A stretch of DNA of 64,000 nt from Nitrospira sp. (lineage in GTDB: Bacteria > Nitrospirota > Nitrospiria > Nitrospirales > Nitrospiraceae). The position numbers were made by a program, and so were the translations under genes. This document shows, piece after piece, positions 1 through 8,850 of this stretch; positions within the stretch are counted from its first letter, which is position 1; each line of letters opens with the position of its first letter. Under the pieces are notes generated by a model, which saw only the letters and a list, made by a program, of their open reading frames with translations, was not told the DNA's origin and searched no databases. The stretch is taken from contig CP126121.1 of assembly GCA_030123625.1 (NCBI GenBank), positions 2,024,179 to 2,088,178 of the forward strand, given 5' to 3'.

Positions 1-1
1 C

Positions 2-85
2 CGAATGTTCAATGTCGACTCTATTCGCGATCAGGTGTACCTCAATCCGCATCCAAAAGAATTGACGCTTCGAGGCCACGTGTAG
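2..85 (+). CDS. C-terminal end of an unidentified protein (5' end outside window)
   Basis: An open frame runs from the window edge to a TAG at 83-85 and encodes 27 residues, ending in KELTLRGHV. It stops 5 bp before the ATG of the CbiX-like gene on the same strand, which fits a shared operon. The fragment is too short to recognise a family, and chance openness cannot be excluded. Confidence 0.35.
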   Translation, partial: RMFNVDSIRDQVYLNPHPKELTLRGHV

Positions 86-90
86 GGGGC

Positions 91-624
91 ATGGTGACAC
101 AGAAGCAAGGAGTCATTCTTGTGGGACACGGCGGAATCCCTCAGGATTGCCCGCAGGATTTGGTGACGCGGTTGAAGCGGCTGGAAGCCCAGCGCCGCGC
201 GGCCAAACAACCGCCATCCGCTGAAGAACTCGAATTGGATATGAAGATCCGACGTTGGCCCAGGACGCCATCGACCGATCCTTACCAATCCGGACTTCAA
301 GCCGTCGCAGCACGATTACAGCCGCAACTCAATGGTATCTTATTCGGACTGGCCTATAACGAGTTCTGTGCTCCAACCTTGAAAGAGGCGGTAGAACATC
401 TCATTGAACAGGGGGCCACTGAAATCACTGTGGTGACCACCATGTTTACTCCCGGAGGTTCTCATTCGGAAATCGAGATACCTGAGATCGTTGAGCATCT
501 CCGGTCAGAACATCCCGGCGTGGTACTCCGGTATGCCTGGCCCTTTGATCTCGAATTGGTCGCCAACACATTAGCCGAGCAGATTCGTCGCTTCTCCACG
601 ATGGCCTCTCACTCGGATCGGTGA
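91..624 (+). CDS. CbiX/sirohydrochlorin chelatase-like protein
   Basis: This 177-residue cytosolic protein resembles the single-domain CbiX class of metal chelatases, which insert cobalt or ferrous iron into sirohydrochlorin for cobalamin or siroheme synthesis. The N-terminal strand ILVGHGG carries the family's active-site histidine (about residue 13). A second histidine lies in the TPGGSHSEIEIPE segment (about residues 128-140), matching the family pattern of a glycine-rich turn, His, then acidic-Ile-Pro. Length is between short archaeal CbiXS and the two-domain CbiXL. An insertion of about 45 residues between the first strand and the next helix (RLEAQRRAAKQPPSAEEL and onward) is unusual, so the substrate is uncertain. 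The ATG follows a G-rich run only 1-2 nt upstream; GTG at 94 is an alternative start. Confidence 0.75.
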   Translation: MVTQKQGVILVGHGGIPQDCPQDLVTRLKRLEAQRRAAKQPPSAEELELDMKIRRWPRTPSTDPYQSGLQAVAARLQPQLNGILFGLAYNEFCAPTLKEAVEHLIEQGATEITVVTTMFTPGGSHSEIEIPEIVEHLRSEHPGVVLRYAWPFDLELVANTLAEQIRRFSTMASHSDR

Positions 625-697
625 AAAGGTCTATCGGCAGCCGGCTAGGCAGTGTAGAATGCCGGCACGAGCGGACACGACAAGAGGAGGACCTCTC

Positions 698-1288
698 GTG
701 ACGGTTCGAGAGCAACTGGCAAAAGCGTTCTCTGCTACTGAATCATTTAAATGGGATCGCGACAAGGGATTCAAGCTCGCTTCCGGCGAGATCAGCCCTT
801 TTTATGTCGATTGCCGCGCCCTCATGGCGTATCCGGAAGCGCGTCGTCTGGTCGCTCAACTGGCCTATGAGGCCCTTACGGACATTGAATTCGATTGTCT
901 AGGCGGCCTCGAACTCGGAGCCATCCCGATTGCCGTAACCATTTCAGATTTTGCCTGCGCTGCGTCTCGGCGGCGGCTCTGGCGGACATTCGTCGTTCGC
1001 AAGCAGCCGAAAGATCATGGACTGGGAAAGTTGATCGAGGGCAGCATTCGTCCCGGCGATCGAGCACTGATCGTCGATGATGTACTCACGAGCGGTGGGT
1101 CGTTGCTGAAAGCGACGGGAGTCGCACGAGAGGCCGGGCTTCGGGTCGATCATGCATTAGTCATTGTCGATCGTCAAGAGCAAGGCGGGAGAGCACGCGT
1201 AGAAAGAGAAAAGGTTCAGCTCATCAGTCTCTTAACTATTCAGGATCTCATGAGCACGGTGAAAAAGGACGAGGGCCAACCTGCCTAG
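698..1288 (+). CDS. pyrE: orotate phosphoribosyltransferase
   Basis: PyrE joins orotate to PRPP to give OMP in de novo pyrimidine synthesis. The protein has 196 residues, usual for the family. The type I PRTase PRPP-binding loop is clear (ALIVDDVLTSGGSLLKA, about residues 121-137), and the orotate-binding early loop FKLASGEISPFYVDCR is also present (about residues 22-37). The start is taken as the GTG at 698 because AGGAGG lies at 685-690, 7 nt upstream. An in-frame ATG at 659 would add 13 residues with no ribosome site. The gene follows the CbiX-like gene by 73 bp and converges on the lipoprotein gene, with only 19 bp between their ends. No attenuator was seen in the short leader. Confidence 0.93.
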   Translation: MTVREQLAKAFSATESFKWDRDKGFKLASGEISPFYVDCRALMAYPEARRLVAQLAYEALTDIEFDCLGGLELGAIPIAVTISDFACAASRRRLWRTFVVRKQPKDHGLGKLIEGSIRPGDRALIVDDVLTSGGSLLKATGVAREAGLRVDHALVIVDRQEQGGRARVEREKVQLISLLTIQDLMSTVKKDEGQPA

Positions 1289-1307
1289 CTTATGCGTTCC
1301 GCTCCAT

Positions 1308-1625
1308 TCATTTGCACTCGAACTGAATTCCCCACCGCCGCTCTTCTACCAATTCTTGCGCCCCATCAAGTGGGCTTACGACCCGAGTGCGCCCTTTGGT
1401 TTCTCCCTCGCGAACGATGCTGTAGGATCTGTCGCTACATTTCGTTTTCATGAGGTCAAGGGCATCCTTGCGGAAGGAGGAGAGCATAGGGCCCTGTCCT
1501 TCCTTAAAAGGATAGATGACGACTCCACCTCTGTCGTGTTGCTGAACCAGCTTTGCGCCGTCGGCACATCCTCCCATCGCTAGGCACGCCGCTGCCACGA
1601 CAATTTTGAACCAACATTTTCCCAT
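1308..1625 (-). CDS. small hypothetical lipoprotein
   Basis: A 105-residue predicted lipoprotein of unknown function. The N-terminus MGKCWFKIVVAAACLAMGGC is a type II signal peptide with lipobox AMGG-C, so the mature chain should be lipidated at the Cys and anchored in the envelope. The mature part contains VVIYPFKEGQGP and a C-terminal Cys; no catalytic motif is visible. The ATG overlaps the TAA of the upstream glycosidase gene (TAATG), which suggests translational coupling. An upstream in-frame start at 1736 would lie inside the glycosidase gene and place the signal peptide internally, so it was not used. Confidence 0.75.
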   Translation of the reverse strand: MGKCWFKIVVAAACLAMGGCADGAKLVQQHDRGGVVIYPFKEGQGPMLSSFRKDALDLMKTKCSDRSYSIVREGETKGRTRVVSPLDGAQELVEERRWGIQFECK

Positions 1626-2473
1626 TATCTTGGACTGGCTCCAATCACTGTCGGCAACGGAATATGAGAACCCGTGCTTCCTCCGAACAGACTCTTCCAG
1701 GAAGCGTGTTCTTGTACCTGCAGATCCTTTTCCCACAGCGACTCCAAAATGCGGATTTCCGAAGAAGATCCTCCGTCCATAGCCATCGCTTGACGTACAG
1801 AAGGAAGCGTCTCCTTAAAACACCGACCAACGTCGTATAAACGAACGGCTCCGAGACTCCTGAGGAGAAGAATGTGCCCGGTATCCGTTTCAGCGACTAT
1901 CGTCTGATAAGCATGCTTCCCGCTTTCACGAACGCGGATCTTACCGGTTAGGTCCAGAAGCATCAAAGCCTGTGCCGCTTCACGGTAACGCGGCTGTTCT
2001 TCGTCGAAACTCTCTGCCGCCAGATCAAGGATCCGCGCCTTTTGCAACCCCGAGGCGGAGGGTTCGGCGACAAATAACCCCTGCCACGACGCGTGACGTC
2101 GGCCTCCCAACGGACGCCCATCCTTATAGAGAAGACCAAGATAGGCGAAGTTTTCACGGAACAACCCCGCATTGAATAATACATGATGGCCTGTTCGTTT
2201 CTGCCATTCGTCCATTCTAGGCGGCTCTGAAAGACCTTCCTGAGCATAATGATGAACAGAAAACTTCGTCCGTTCCGGATCCATATCGACAGTCAGCATG
2301 CTCGGCACGGTAGGACAAGCGTCTCCGGGGTTCCATACGGAAACCGTTAAGCCATCAGAGAGGCGCTCCCATGAAGTATCCTGAGCCGGACACAGACCGG
2401 GAGCTAGAACCACGCTCAGGAGAAGGATGCGCCCGGCATGCTTGGTTTCTTCGAACCACCGGCTTCTAATCAT
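1625..2473 (-). CDS. phosphodiester glycosidase-family (NAGPA-like) secreted protein
   Basis: A 282-residue protein with an N-terminal hydrophobic segment (about residues 15-30, ILLLSVVLAPGLCPAQ) that looks like a signal peptide. The rest matches the phosphodiester glycosidase/NAGPA domain. Visible family hallmarks are a VLFNAGLF segment near residue 98 (usually NAGFF), and a C-terminal AMAMDGGSSSEI motif (about residues 229-240), in which DGGSS is the conserved active-site turn. Members are linked to cell-wall or exopolysaccharide phosphodiesters, but the substrate here is unknown. It is first in a two-gene unit with the lipoprotein, joined by TAATG. Confidence 0.8.
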   Translation of the reverse strand: MIRSRWFEETKHAGRILLLSVVLAPGLCPAQDTSWERLSDGLTVSVWNPGDACPTVPSMLTVDMDPERTKFSVHHYAQEGLSEPPRMDEWQKRTGHHVLFNAGLFRENFAYLGLLYKDGRPLGGRRHASWQGLFVAEPSASGLQKARILDLAAESFDEEQPRYREAAQALMLLDLTGKIRVRESGKHAYQTIVAETDTGHILLLRSLGAVRLYDVGRCFKETLPSVRQAMAMDGGSSSEIRILESLWEKDLQVQEHASWKSLFGGSTGSHIPLPTVIGASPR

Positions 2474-2528
2474 GAGGGCCTGGCAGATACCGGTCGTACC
2501 GAGCAGGCAGATGACGACAACTCATGGT

Positions 2529-4160
2529 TCAGGATCGCTTGACGCTCCGGGACTGTTCAATTGACGTCGGCTGTTGACTGACTCTCATCCGATTTATCGA
2601 CTTCACATCCAAAAGCTCACGCACGGAACTTGCCAAAGCTTCGGGTGTAAAGGGTTTCTGTAGATAGGCACTCGTCGGGTCACCGGCTCCGATACCGACA
2701 TCGTCCGTATATCCTGAGATGAAGAGAAGTTTCAATTCCGGCTTGATCACGCGAAGATGCCTCGCCAGTTCAGTCCCGCTCATTCCCGGCATGACGATAT
2801 CCGTGAGCAATAGTTTCAACTTGGCAATATGAGGAGTGGCCACAAGACAAGCTTCGATACCATTTCTTGCTTCGACGATGCGATATCCGAGCTTACGAAG
2901 TTCGTCCCGAATGAGGATGCGAACATCCTCCTCATCCTCTACAAGAAGAATGGTTTCATGGCCCTCCACCGATTGCAACGGTACGTTCCCATCTGCCGGC
3001 GCCTCGATCTCGCTTGCGACGCGCGGGAGGTACACATCGAAACGTGTCCCCACTCCGCTCTCGCTGATCACATCCAACCCTCCGTCGCTTTCGGTGACGA
3101 TGCCGAACACGGTCGACAGCCCAAGTCCCGTTCCTTTTCCTTCTTCCTTGGTTGTAAAGAAGGGCTTGAACATATGTTCCTGTACCTCTGAGGACATTCC
3201 GTAGCCGGTGTCGGATACTGAAAGCCTCACGTACTCTCCCGGCGGGAGCGGATTGACGTGGTATCTCGGCTGGTGGTCGAGATCCGCCGAAGCGGTTTCG
3301 ATCGTGAGCCTCCCGCCGGTCGGCATCGCATCTCGGGCATTGACGACCAGATTCATCACGATCTGTTCGACCAAGGCAGGATCGGCTTTGATGCGGAGGT
3401 CATCGACGCTCAGTCTCAATGTCAGTTCGATATCCGCTCCGATCAACCTTCGAAGCATGGTCTCAACATTACCGAGAGTGGCATTGAGACTCTGAACTCT
3501 CGCTCCGGAAGGCTGTTTTCTGCTGAACGCGAGCAGCTGGCGAATGAGAACCCTCGCCCGATCCCCCGCCTTCTGCATTTCTTCCACTCTACCTCTCAGC
3601 GGATGATCCGGCCCCATTTCACTGAGCAGAACCTGACTATGGCCCATGATGACCGTGAGCAGGTTATTGAAATCATGTGCCAGTCCTCCCGCCAGACGGC
3701 CGACGGCCTCAAGTTTCTGTAGCTGCCGAAGTTGCATGTCGTTTTGAAAAAGCGCCTCCTCCGCCTGCCGTCGTGCTATTTGTGCTTGTTGCTCATGCAG
3801 TACTCGGCGCACCGATGGGACAAGTCGGCCCAACCCTTCCTTGTGGATGCAATCCGTCGCACCGCGCCGCATTTGCTCGATGCACTGTGCCTCAGTAAGT
3901 GCCGCCGAAACAAAAATAAACGGTATGTCAGGAGCCGACTGTTGGGCTATTTCGAAGGCGGCCCCTTCACCAAACTCAGGCATGGAGAATTCAGCCAGGA
4001 TAAGATCCACCTGTCCATCGTTCAGAGCTGCGCTAAAGGCGCGGCGAGTTTCTACGCGTCGTACCGCGCAAGAAAGGCCCCCATCGGCCAACAACGCCTC
4101 GATGTGATCAGTATCGTGCGAGTCAGTCTCTAGATGTAGCACTCTCAACGGAGTCTTCAT
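2529..4160 (-). CDS. hybrid sensor histidine kinase/response regulator with N-terminal pseudo-receiver
   Basis: A 543-residue cytosolic protein with domain order receiver (about 3-125), HisKA (about 150-215), HATPase (about 260-375) and receiver (about 400-520). The phosphorylated His is in AGGLAHDFNN. The ATPase has MNLVVNARDAM (N box), DTGYGM (G1) and GKGTGLGLS (G2). The C-terminal receiver keeps its phosphoacceptor in LLLTDIVMPG. In the N-terminal receiver the equivalent strand reads LILAEFSMPE, with Glu at the phosphoacceptor position. The start at 4160 lies 7 nt after the stop of the upstream response regulator; a longer frame to 4319 would overlap that gene by about 150 bp. It is the third gene of the phosphorelay operon disrupted by IS110, and no transmembrane segment is present. 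Confidence 0.88.
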   Translation of the reverse strand: MKTPLRVLHLETDSHDTDHIEALLADGGLSCAVRRVETRRAFSAALNDGQVDLILAEFSMPEFGEGAAFEIAQQSAPDIPFIFVSAALTEAQCIEQMRRGATDCIHKEGLGRLVPSVRRVLHEQQAQIARRQAEEALFQNDMQLRQLQKLEAVGRLAGGLAHDFNNLLTVIMGHSQVLLSEMGPDHPLRGRVEEMQKAGDRARVLIRQLLAFSRKQPSGARVQSLNATLGNVETMLRRLIGADIELTLRLSVDDLRIKADPALVEQIVMNLVVNARDAMPTGGRLTIETASADLDHQPRYHVNPLPPGEYVRLSVSDTGYGMSSEVQEHMFKPFFTTKEEGKGTGLGLSTVFGIVTESDGGLDVISESGVGTRFDVYLPRVASEIEAPADGNVPLQSVEGHETILLVEDEEDVRILIRDELRKLGYRIVEARNGIEACLVATPHIAKLKLLLTDIVMPGMSGTELARHLRVIKPELKLLFISGYTDDVGIGAGDPTSAYLQKPFTPEALASSVRELLDVKSINRMRVSQQPTSIEQSRSVKRS

Positions 4161-4167
4161 AGCAGGG

Positions 4168-4623
4168 TCATTGGGTGGAACGGCGGCTTTCAGGCGGAGG
4201 CTCATTGATGACGCCCCAGAACGTTCCCAACTCCTTGACTGCAGACAAAAATTTGTGAAACTCGACGGGCTTGACGACGTACGCATTGGCTCCCAAAGCA
4301 TAGCTGTCGGCCAGGTCACGCTCTTCCCGCGATGAGGTCAGCATCACGACCGGAATCGGACGCAGATTGACGTCCGCCTTGATGGTACGCAAAACCTCCA
4401 GGCCATTTACCTTTGGCATTTTCAAATCGAGAAACACCACGGCAGGGTTCCCTCTCAGCCGCGACTTGAATTGTCCGCGACAATACAAATAATCCAACAC
4501 TTCGGCGCCGTCATGGCACAGAACGACTTTGTCGGAAATATGCTCTGCCTCCATTGCAGCCAATGCCAGCTCGGCGTCTCGAGGGTTATCCTCGGCGAGG
4601 AGGATCGGTTTGGCCACGGTCAT
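4168..4623 (-). CDS. single-domain response regulator (CheY/Rcp1-like)
   Basis: A 151-residue stand-alone receiver with no output domain. It contains the acidic pair in LLAEDNPRDAELA, the phosphoacceptor in VVFLDLKMPKVNG, the Thr/Ser switch in VVMLTSS and the conserved Lys in YVVKPVEF. The longer loop around LDYLYCRGQFKSR is typical of Rcp1-type regulators that partner phytochrome-like or CHASE3 kinases. Its ATG overlaps the stop of the upstream kinase fragment by 4 nt (ATGA), so it was coupled to the kinase now split by the IS element. It should relay phosphate rather than bind DNA. Confidence 0.92.
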   Translation of the reverse strand: MTVAKPILLAEDNPRDAELALAAMEAEHISDKVVLCHDGAEVLDYLYCRGQFKSRLRGNPAVVFLDLKMPKVNGLEVLRTIKADVNLRPIPVVMLTSSREERDLADSYALGANAYVVKPVEFHKFLSAVKELGTFWGVINEPPPESRRSTQ

Positions 4624-5384
4624 GAGTCACGCCTCCTTGCCGGGAGCAGTACGTAGAACGTCGCTCCCTTATCCGGCACACCTTCGGCCCAGGTCCGTCC
4701 CCCGTGGCGATGAACGATCCGACGAACGTTGGCGAGGCCGATACCGGTTCCTTCGAACTCATCGGCCCTGTGCAGTCTCTGGAACACTCCAAACAGCTTG
4801 GAGGCATACTGCATGTCGAATCCCACGCCATTGTCGCGGACGAAAAGGACGATTTCCATGGAGCTGGGATGCTCCACACCGATCTCAATCGTGGCGATCG
4901 GCCTAGTGCTCGTAAACTTCACGGCATTTGCGATCAAGTTCATAAATACTTGTCTGAGCATGGCCGGATCGCCCTGTACTTCTGGCAGTGCAGCGATTGT
5001 CCATGATATCTTTCGTCCTTGCAAGTCCAAGCGAAGATCGGCAAGGATGCTCTTGATCAACTGATCCAGGTTGACGGCCGTGCGAAGCATTTCTTGCCGG
5101 CCCATACGGGAAAAGACCAGCAGGTCGTCGATCAACTGTCCCATCTGTTTAGCGGAGTCGGAAATCGTCTGCAAATACCGCGCAGCCTTGTCATCCAGCG
5201 AATGCTCGACCGATTTACGCAAGAGTGCGGCATAGCCGTCGATGTGACGCAACGGCGCACGTAGGTCGTGAGAGACCGAATAGCTGAATGATTCCAGCTC
5301 CTTGTTTGCGGCCTCCAAGAGTTCTCCCCGACGTTGCAGCTCACCGGCGACGCGTCGCCGTTCCGTGATGTCATGTCGAATAAG
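4620..5384 (-). pseudogene. C-terminal half of CHASE3 sensor histidine kinase, disrupted by IS110
   Basis: From the CT core at 5384-5383 the kinase frame reads LIRHDITERRR, then the HisKA domain with phosphorylated His in SYSVSHDLRAPLRHIDGY, and a complete HATPase domain: N box MNLIANAVKFT, G1 DNGVGF and G2 EGTGIGLANV. It ends in RRRDS, its stop overlapping the next gene. The 254 residues lack a natural start, because the N-terminal CHASE3 and transmembrane part lies beyond the IS element at 6506-7243. Joining the two halves at the shared CTT codon gives an uninterrupted 496-residue kinase. The open frame continues upstream into the element, so a shortened soluble kinase could still be made from an internal start; this is inference. 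Confidence 0.9.
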
Positions 5385-5393
5385 CGACTGTGT

Positions 5394-6496
<1,103 letters not shown>

Positions 6497-6505
6497 AGCA
6501 TGAGC

Positions 6506-7243
6506 CTAACATACAAGGTAGTATACCCATGCCAGGAGAACCAGCTGCAGCAATGCACCGATGCCGAAGAGTATGATGGTATTCCTTGTCCCGGCGGCGG
6601 ATTCCATTACACGTCGTCCAACTGCTTGCCGCTCGTGCACATCCATGTCCGTAATGATTTGGCGAATGACGCCGAGCTCCCGCCTTCCGGCTCCTTCGAA
6701 GGCCATTTTCTTGACGGCTCGGAAGCCGCCCTCCTGAAACTGGCTGATGGCTTTTGATTCGACGTTCAGTTGCCGGTCCATCATCCGATCAAGAAGTCCG
6801 ACCCGTTGTTGTTGCTCCGGTGATCCGCGGATCAAATCATTGAGATACGCAACGAATGTCGGCTTCTGCTTCACGACCTTCTTGTAGATCTCCAGATACG
6901 ACGCTTCTCCCGTCACCAGATACCGTCGATGGGCGTCTTCCGCTTCACTCATCGCGGCATCGATATTATTCAGAAGTTGAATAAGATCATAGCTGCGACC
7001 ATCCAGCTCATTATTGGTCAGCAGGATGCTCGTATTGTGGTAGGAGATTGCACTGACAATCAGAATCCCGACGAATACCAGGCTGAAACCGGCTAAGACC
7101 CGTTGCTCGATGGTCAGCCTGTGAAACCACACACCTGAACGGTGAGAGAAACCGGATGAACCCGCAGGAACGGAACCGGACGATTTAGGCTGCTCAGCCC
7201 CTAAGAGGGGAGCCTGTGGGGGATGGTTGGAGGCCGATTCCAT
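6506..7243 (-). pseudogene. N-terminal half of CHASE3 sensor histidine kinase, truncated by IS110
   Basis: This half encodes a first transmembrane helix (about residues 49-69, VLAGFSLVFVGILIVSAISY), a CHASE3-type periplasmic helical sensor domain (about 70-215, with AEDAHRRYLVTGEASYL) and a second transmembrane helix (IILFGIGALLQLVLLAWVYY, about 221-240). After the CTT codon at 6517 the frame enters the IS element and stops four codons later (VC-stop). The kinase core lies at 4620-5384. If translated, it would be a membrane sensor without output. The ATG at 7243 was chosen; a TTG at 7264 is possible, and neither has a strong ribosome site. The gene follows nuoN by 110 bp. Confidence 0.88.
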
Positions 7244-7353
7244 CGATAGGACGACTTGCCTCAAGGCATTCCGATCATTGTTCGGACACCATTAGCAATC
7301 GTGTCTCGGTGGTAGTAATTGTAGCAGAACTCTTAGGAGATAAAGCAGGAAAA

Positions 7354-8850
7354 CTAACCACCGAGCGGAGAGCTCGGAGGAACCACAGTAGCCGAAGGAC
7401 CGATAAAATTCGCGAACATGAGCGTCGCGTTCACCACCCAGTCTGTGAACGGTTGCGGGTAAATACCGATCACCAACGTTCCGGCCAAACCGACGTAGAT
7501 CACCGCCTTCATCGGGCTCGAAATTCCAATGGGAGAGGGATCTACCGGCTCATTGATATACATCTGCTTCACGACGATGAGGTAATAGTACATCGAGATC
7601 ACGATGTTGATCAGCCCGACCGCAATCAATGTATAGAGTCCTTCTTTAATGGCCGCCACGAAAATGTAAAGTTTACCGATGAACCCTGCGAGAGGTGGCA
7701 CACCGGCCAGAGACAGCAGGAACAGCAACATCGCGAACGCCAGAAACGGCGATCGTCTGTTTAAGCCTCGGTAGTCCTCGATTTCATCTCTTCCGATGGC
7801 CTGGCCGACCGCAATCACGACAGCAAAGGCCCCGATATTGGCAAACAGGTACGCCAAAAGATAAAACAAAATGGCATCACTTCCCATTTTGGTGCCCGCC
7901 GCCAGACCGATCAACACATTCCCGACTTGAGCGATGCCCGAGTACGCCAGCAACCGTTTTATGTTGCGTTGGGCTATGGCCACGATATTGCCATAGGTCA
8001 TCGAGAGGATAGACACCGCCACCAACAAGGACACCCATAACGGCTTGAATGTCCCCAACGCCACCAAGAAAATACGGAGCAAGACCGCAAAGGCCGCGGC
8101 CTTTGGAGCGATCGACAAGAACGTCGTCACAGGTGTGGGAGCCCCGTGGTAGGTATCCGGGATCCATGCGTGGAATGGGACGGCTCCGATCTTAAATCCA
8201 AGGGAAGCAAAGATCAGCAGAAATCCGATGACTAAGCCGGGTGTTGCCTGAGTGGACGCCATGTCCGAAAAGACGAGCTTGCCGGTTTCACCATAGACCA
8301 GGCTGATCCCATAGGCGAGCAGGCCGGCCGCAAAGACACCCAGGATAAAAAACTTGAGTCCTCCTTCGTTAGAAGCCAAATCATCGCGCAGATACGACGC
8401 CAAAATATAGAACCCTAGCGTCGCGAACTCCAAGCTGACGAAGACGGACAGGAGATCGTTGGCGGACGCCATGAACATCATGCCGAGTGCCGCCATGACG
8501 ACGAGGCAGTAATATTCCCCCCTGAAAAAAGTGAAGCGATTGACGTACTCGATTGATGCGAGAATGACGAGTATCGTAGCCCCAAGAATAAAGATCTTGA
8601 AAAAGATCGCCATGCGATCCAGTACGAACATGTTGCTGAAGAGCGTGCCGGAGATATGATTGAGGTCAAACCATCCCAAACAGCCGAGTGTGGCCACAAG
8701 ACCGGCAACACTGAGATAAGCTAGTCGCTCCTTGGGTAAGCGCGGAAAAGAAAAATCAACGATGAGCACCACACAAAGCCAGCAGGTCAGCAAGATCTCC
8801 GGCACTAAAAGCAGAAGATCGGAAAAGGTCATGTTCAGCGAAAATGTCAT
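7354..8850 (-). CDS. nuoN: NADH-quinone oxidoreductase subunit N
   Basis: NuoN is an antiporter-like proton-pumping subunit of complex I in the cytoplasmic membrane. The 498-residue protein has about 14 predicted membrane helices. It shows the family segment GFKIGAVPFHAWIPDTYHGAPTP broken by the usual lysine in the middle helix, and a second conserved stretch, LLAYSGIAQVGN. It is the last gene of the operon; its ATG overlaps the second nuoM stop by 4 nt. Length is typical. It is followed downstream by the IS-split kinase, with no clear terminator between. Confidence 0.95.
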   Translation of the reverse strand: MTFSLNMTFSDLLLLVPEILLTCWLCVVLIVDFSFPRLPKERLAYLSVAGLVATLGCLGWFDLNHISGTLFSNMFVLDRMAIFFKIFILGATILVILASIEYVNRFTFFRGEYYCLVVMAALGMMFMASANDLLSVFVSLEFATLGFYILASYLRDDLASNEGGLKFFILGVFAAGLLAYGISLVYGETGKLVFSDMASTQATPGLVIGFLLIFASLGFKIGAVPFHAWIPDTYHGAPTPVTTFLSIAPKAAAFAVLLRIFLVALGTFKPLWVSLLVAVSILSMTYGNIVAIAQRNIKRLLAYSGIAQVGNVLIGLAAGTKMGSDAILFYLLAYLFANIGAFAVVIAVGQAIGRDEIEDYRGLNRRSPFLAFAMLLFLLSLAGVPPLAGFIGKLYIFVAAIKEGLYTLIAVGLINIVISMYYYLIVVKQMYINEPVDPSPIGISSPMKAVIYVGLAGTLVIGIYPQPFTDWVVNATLMFANFIGPSATVVPPSSPLGG

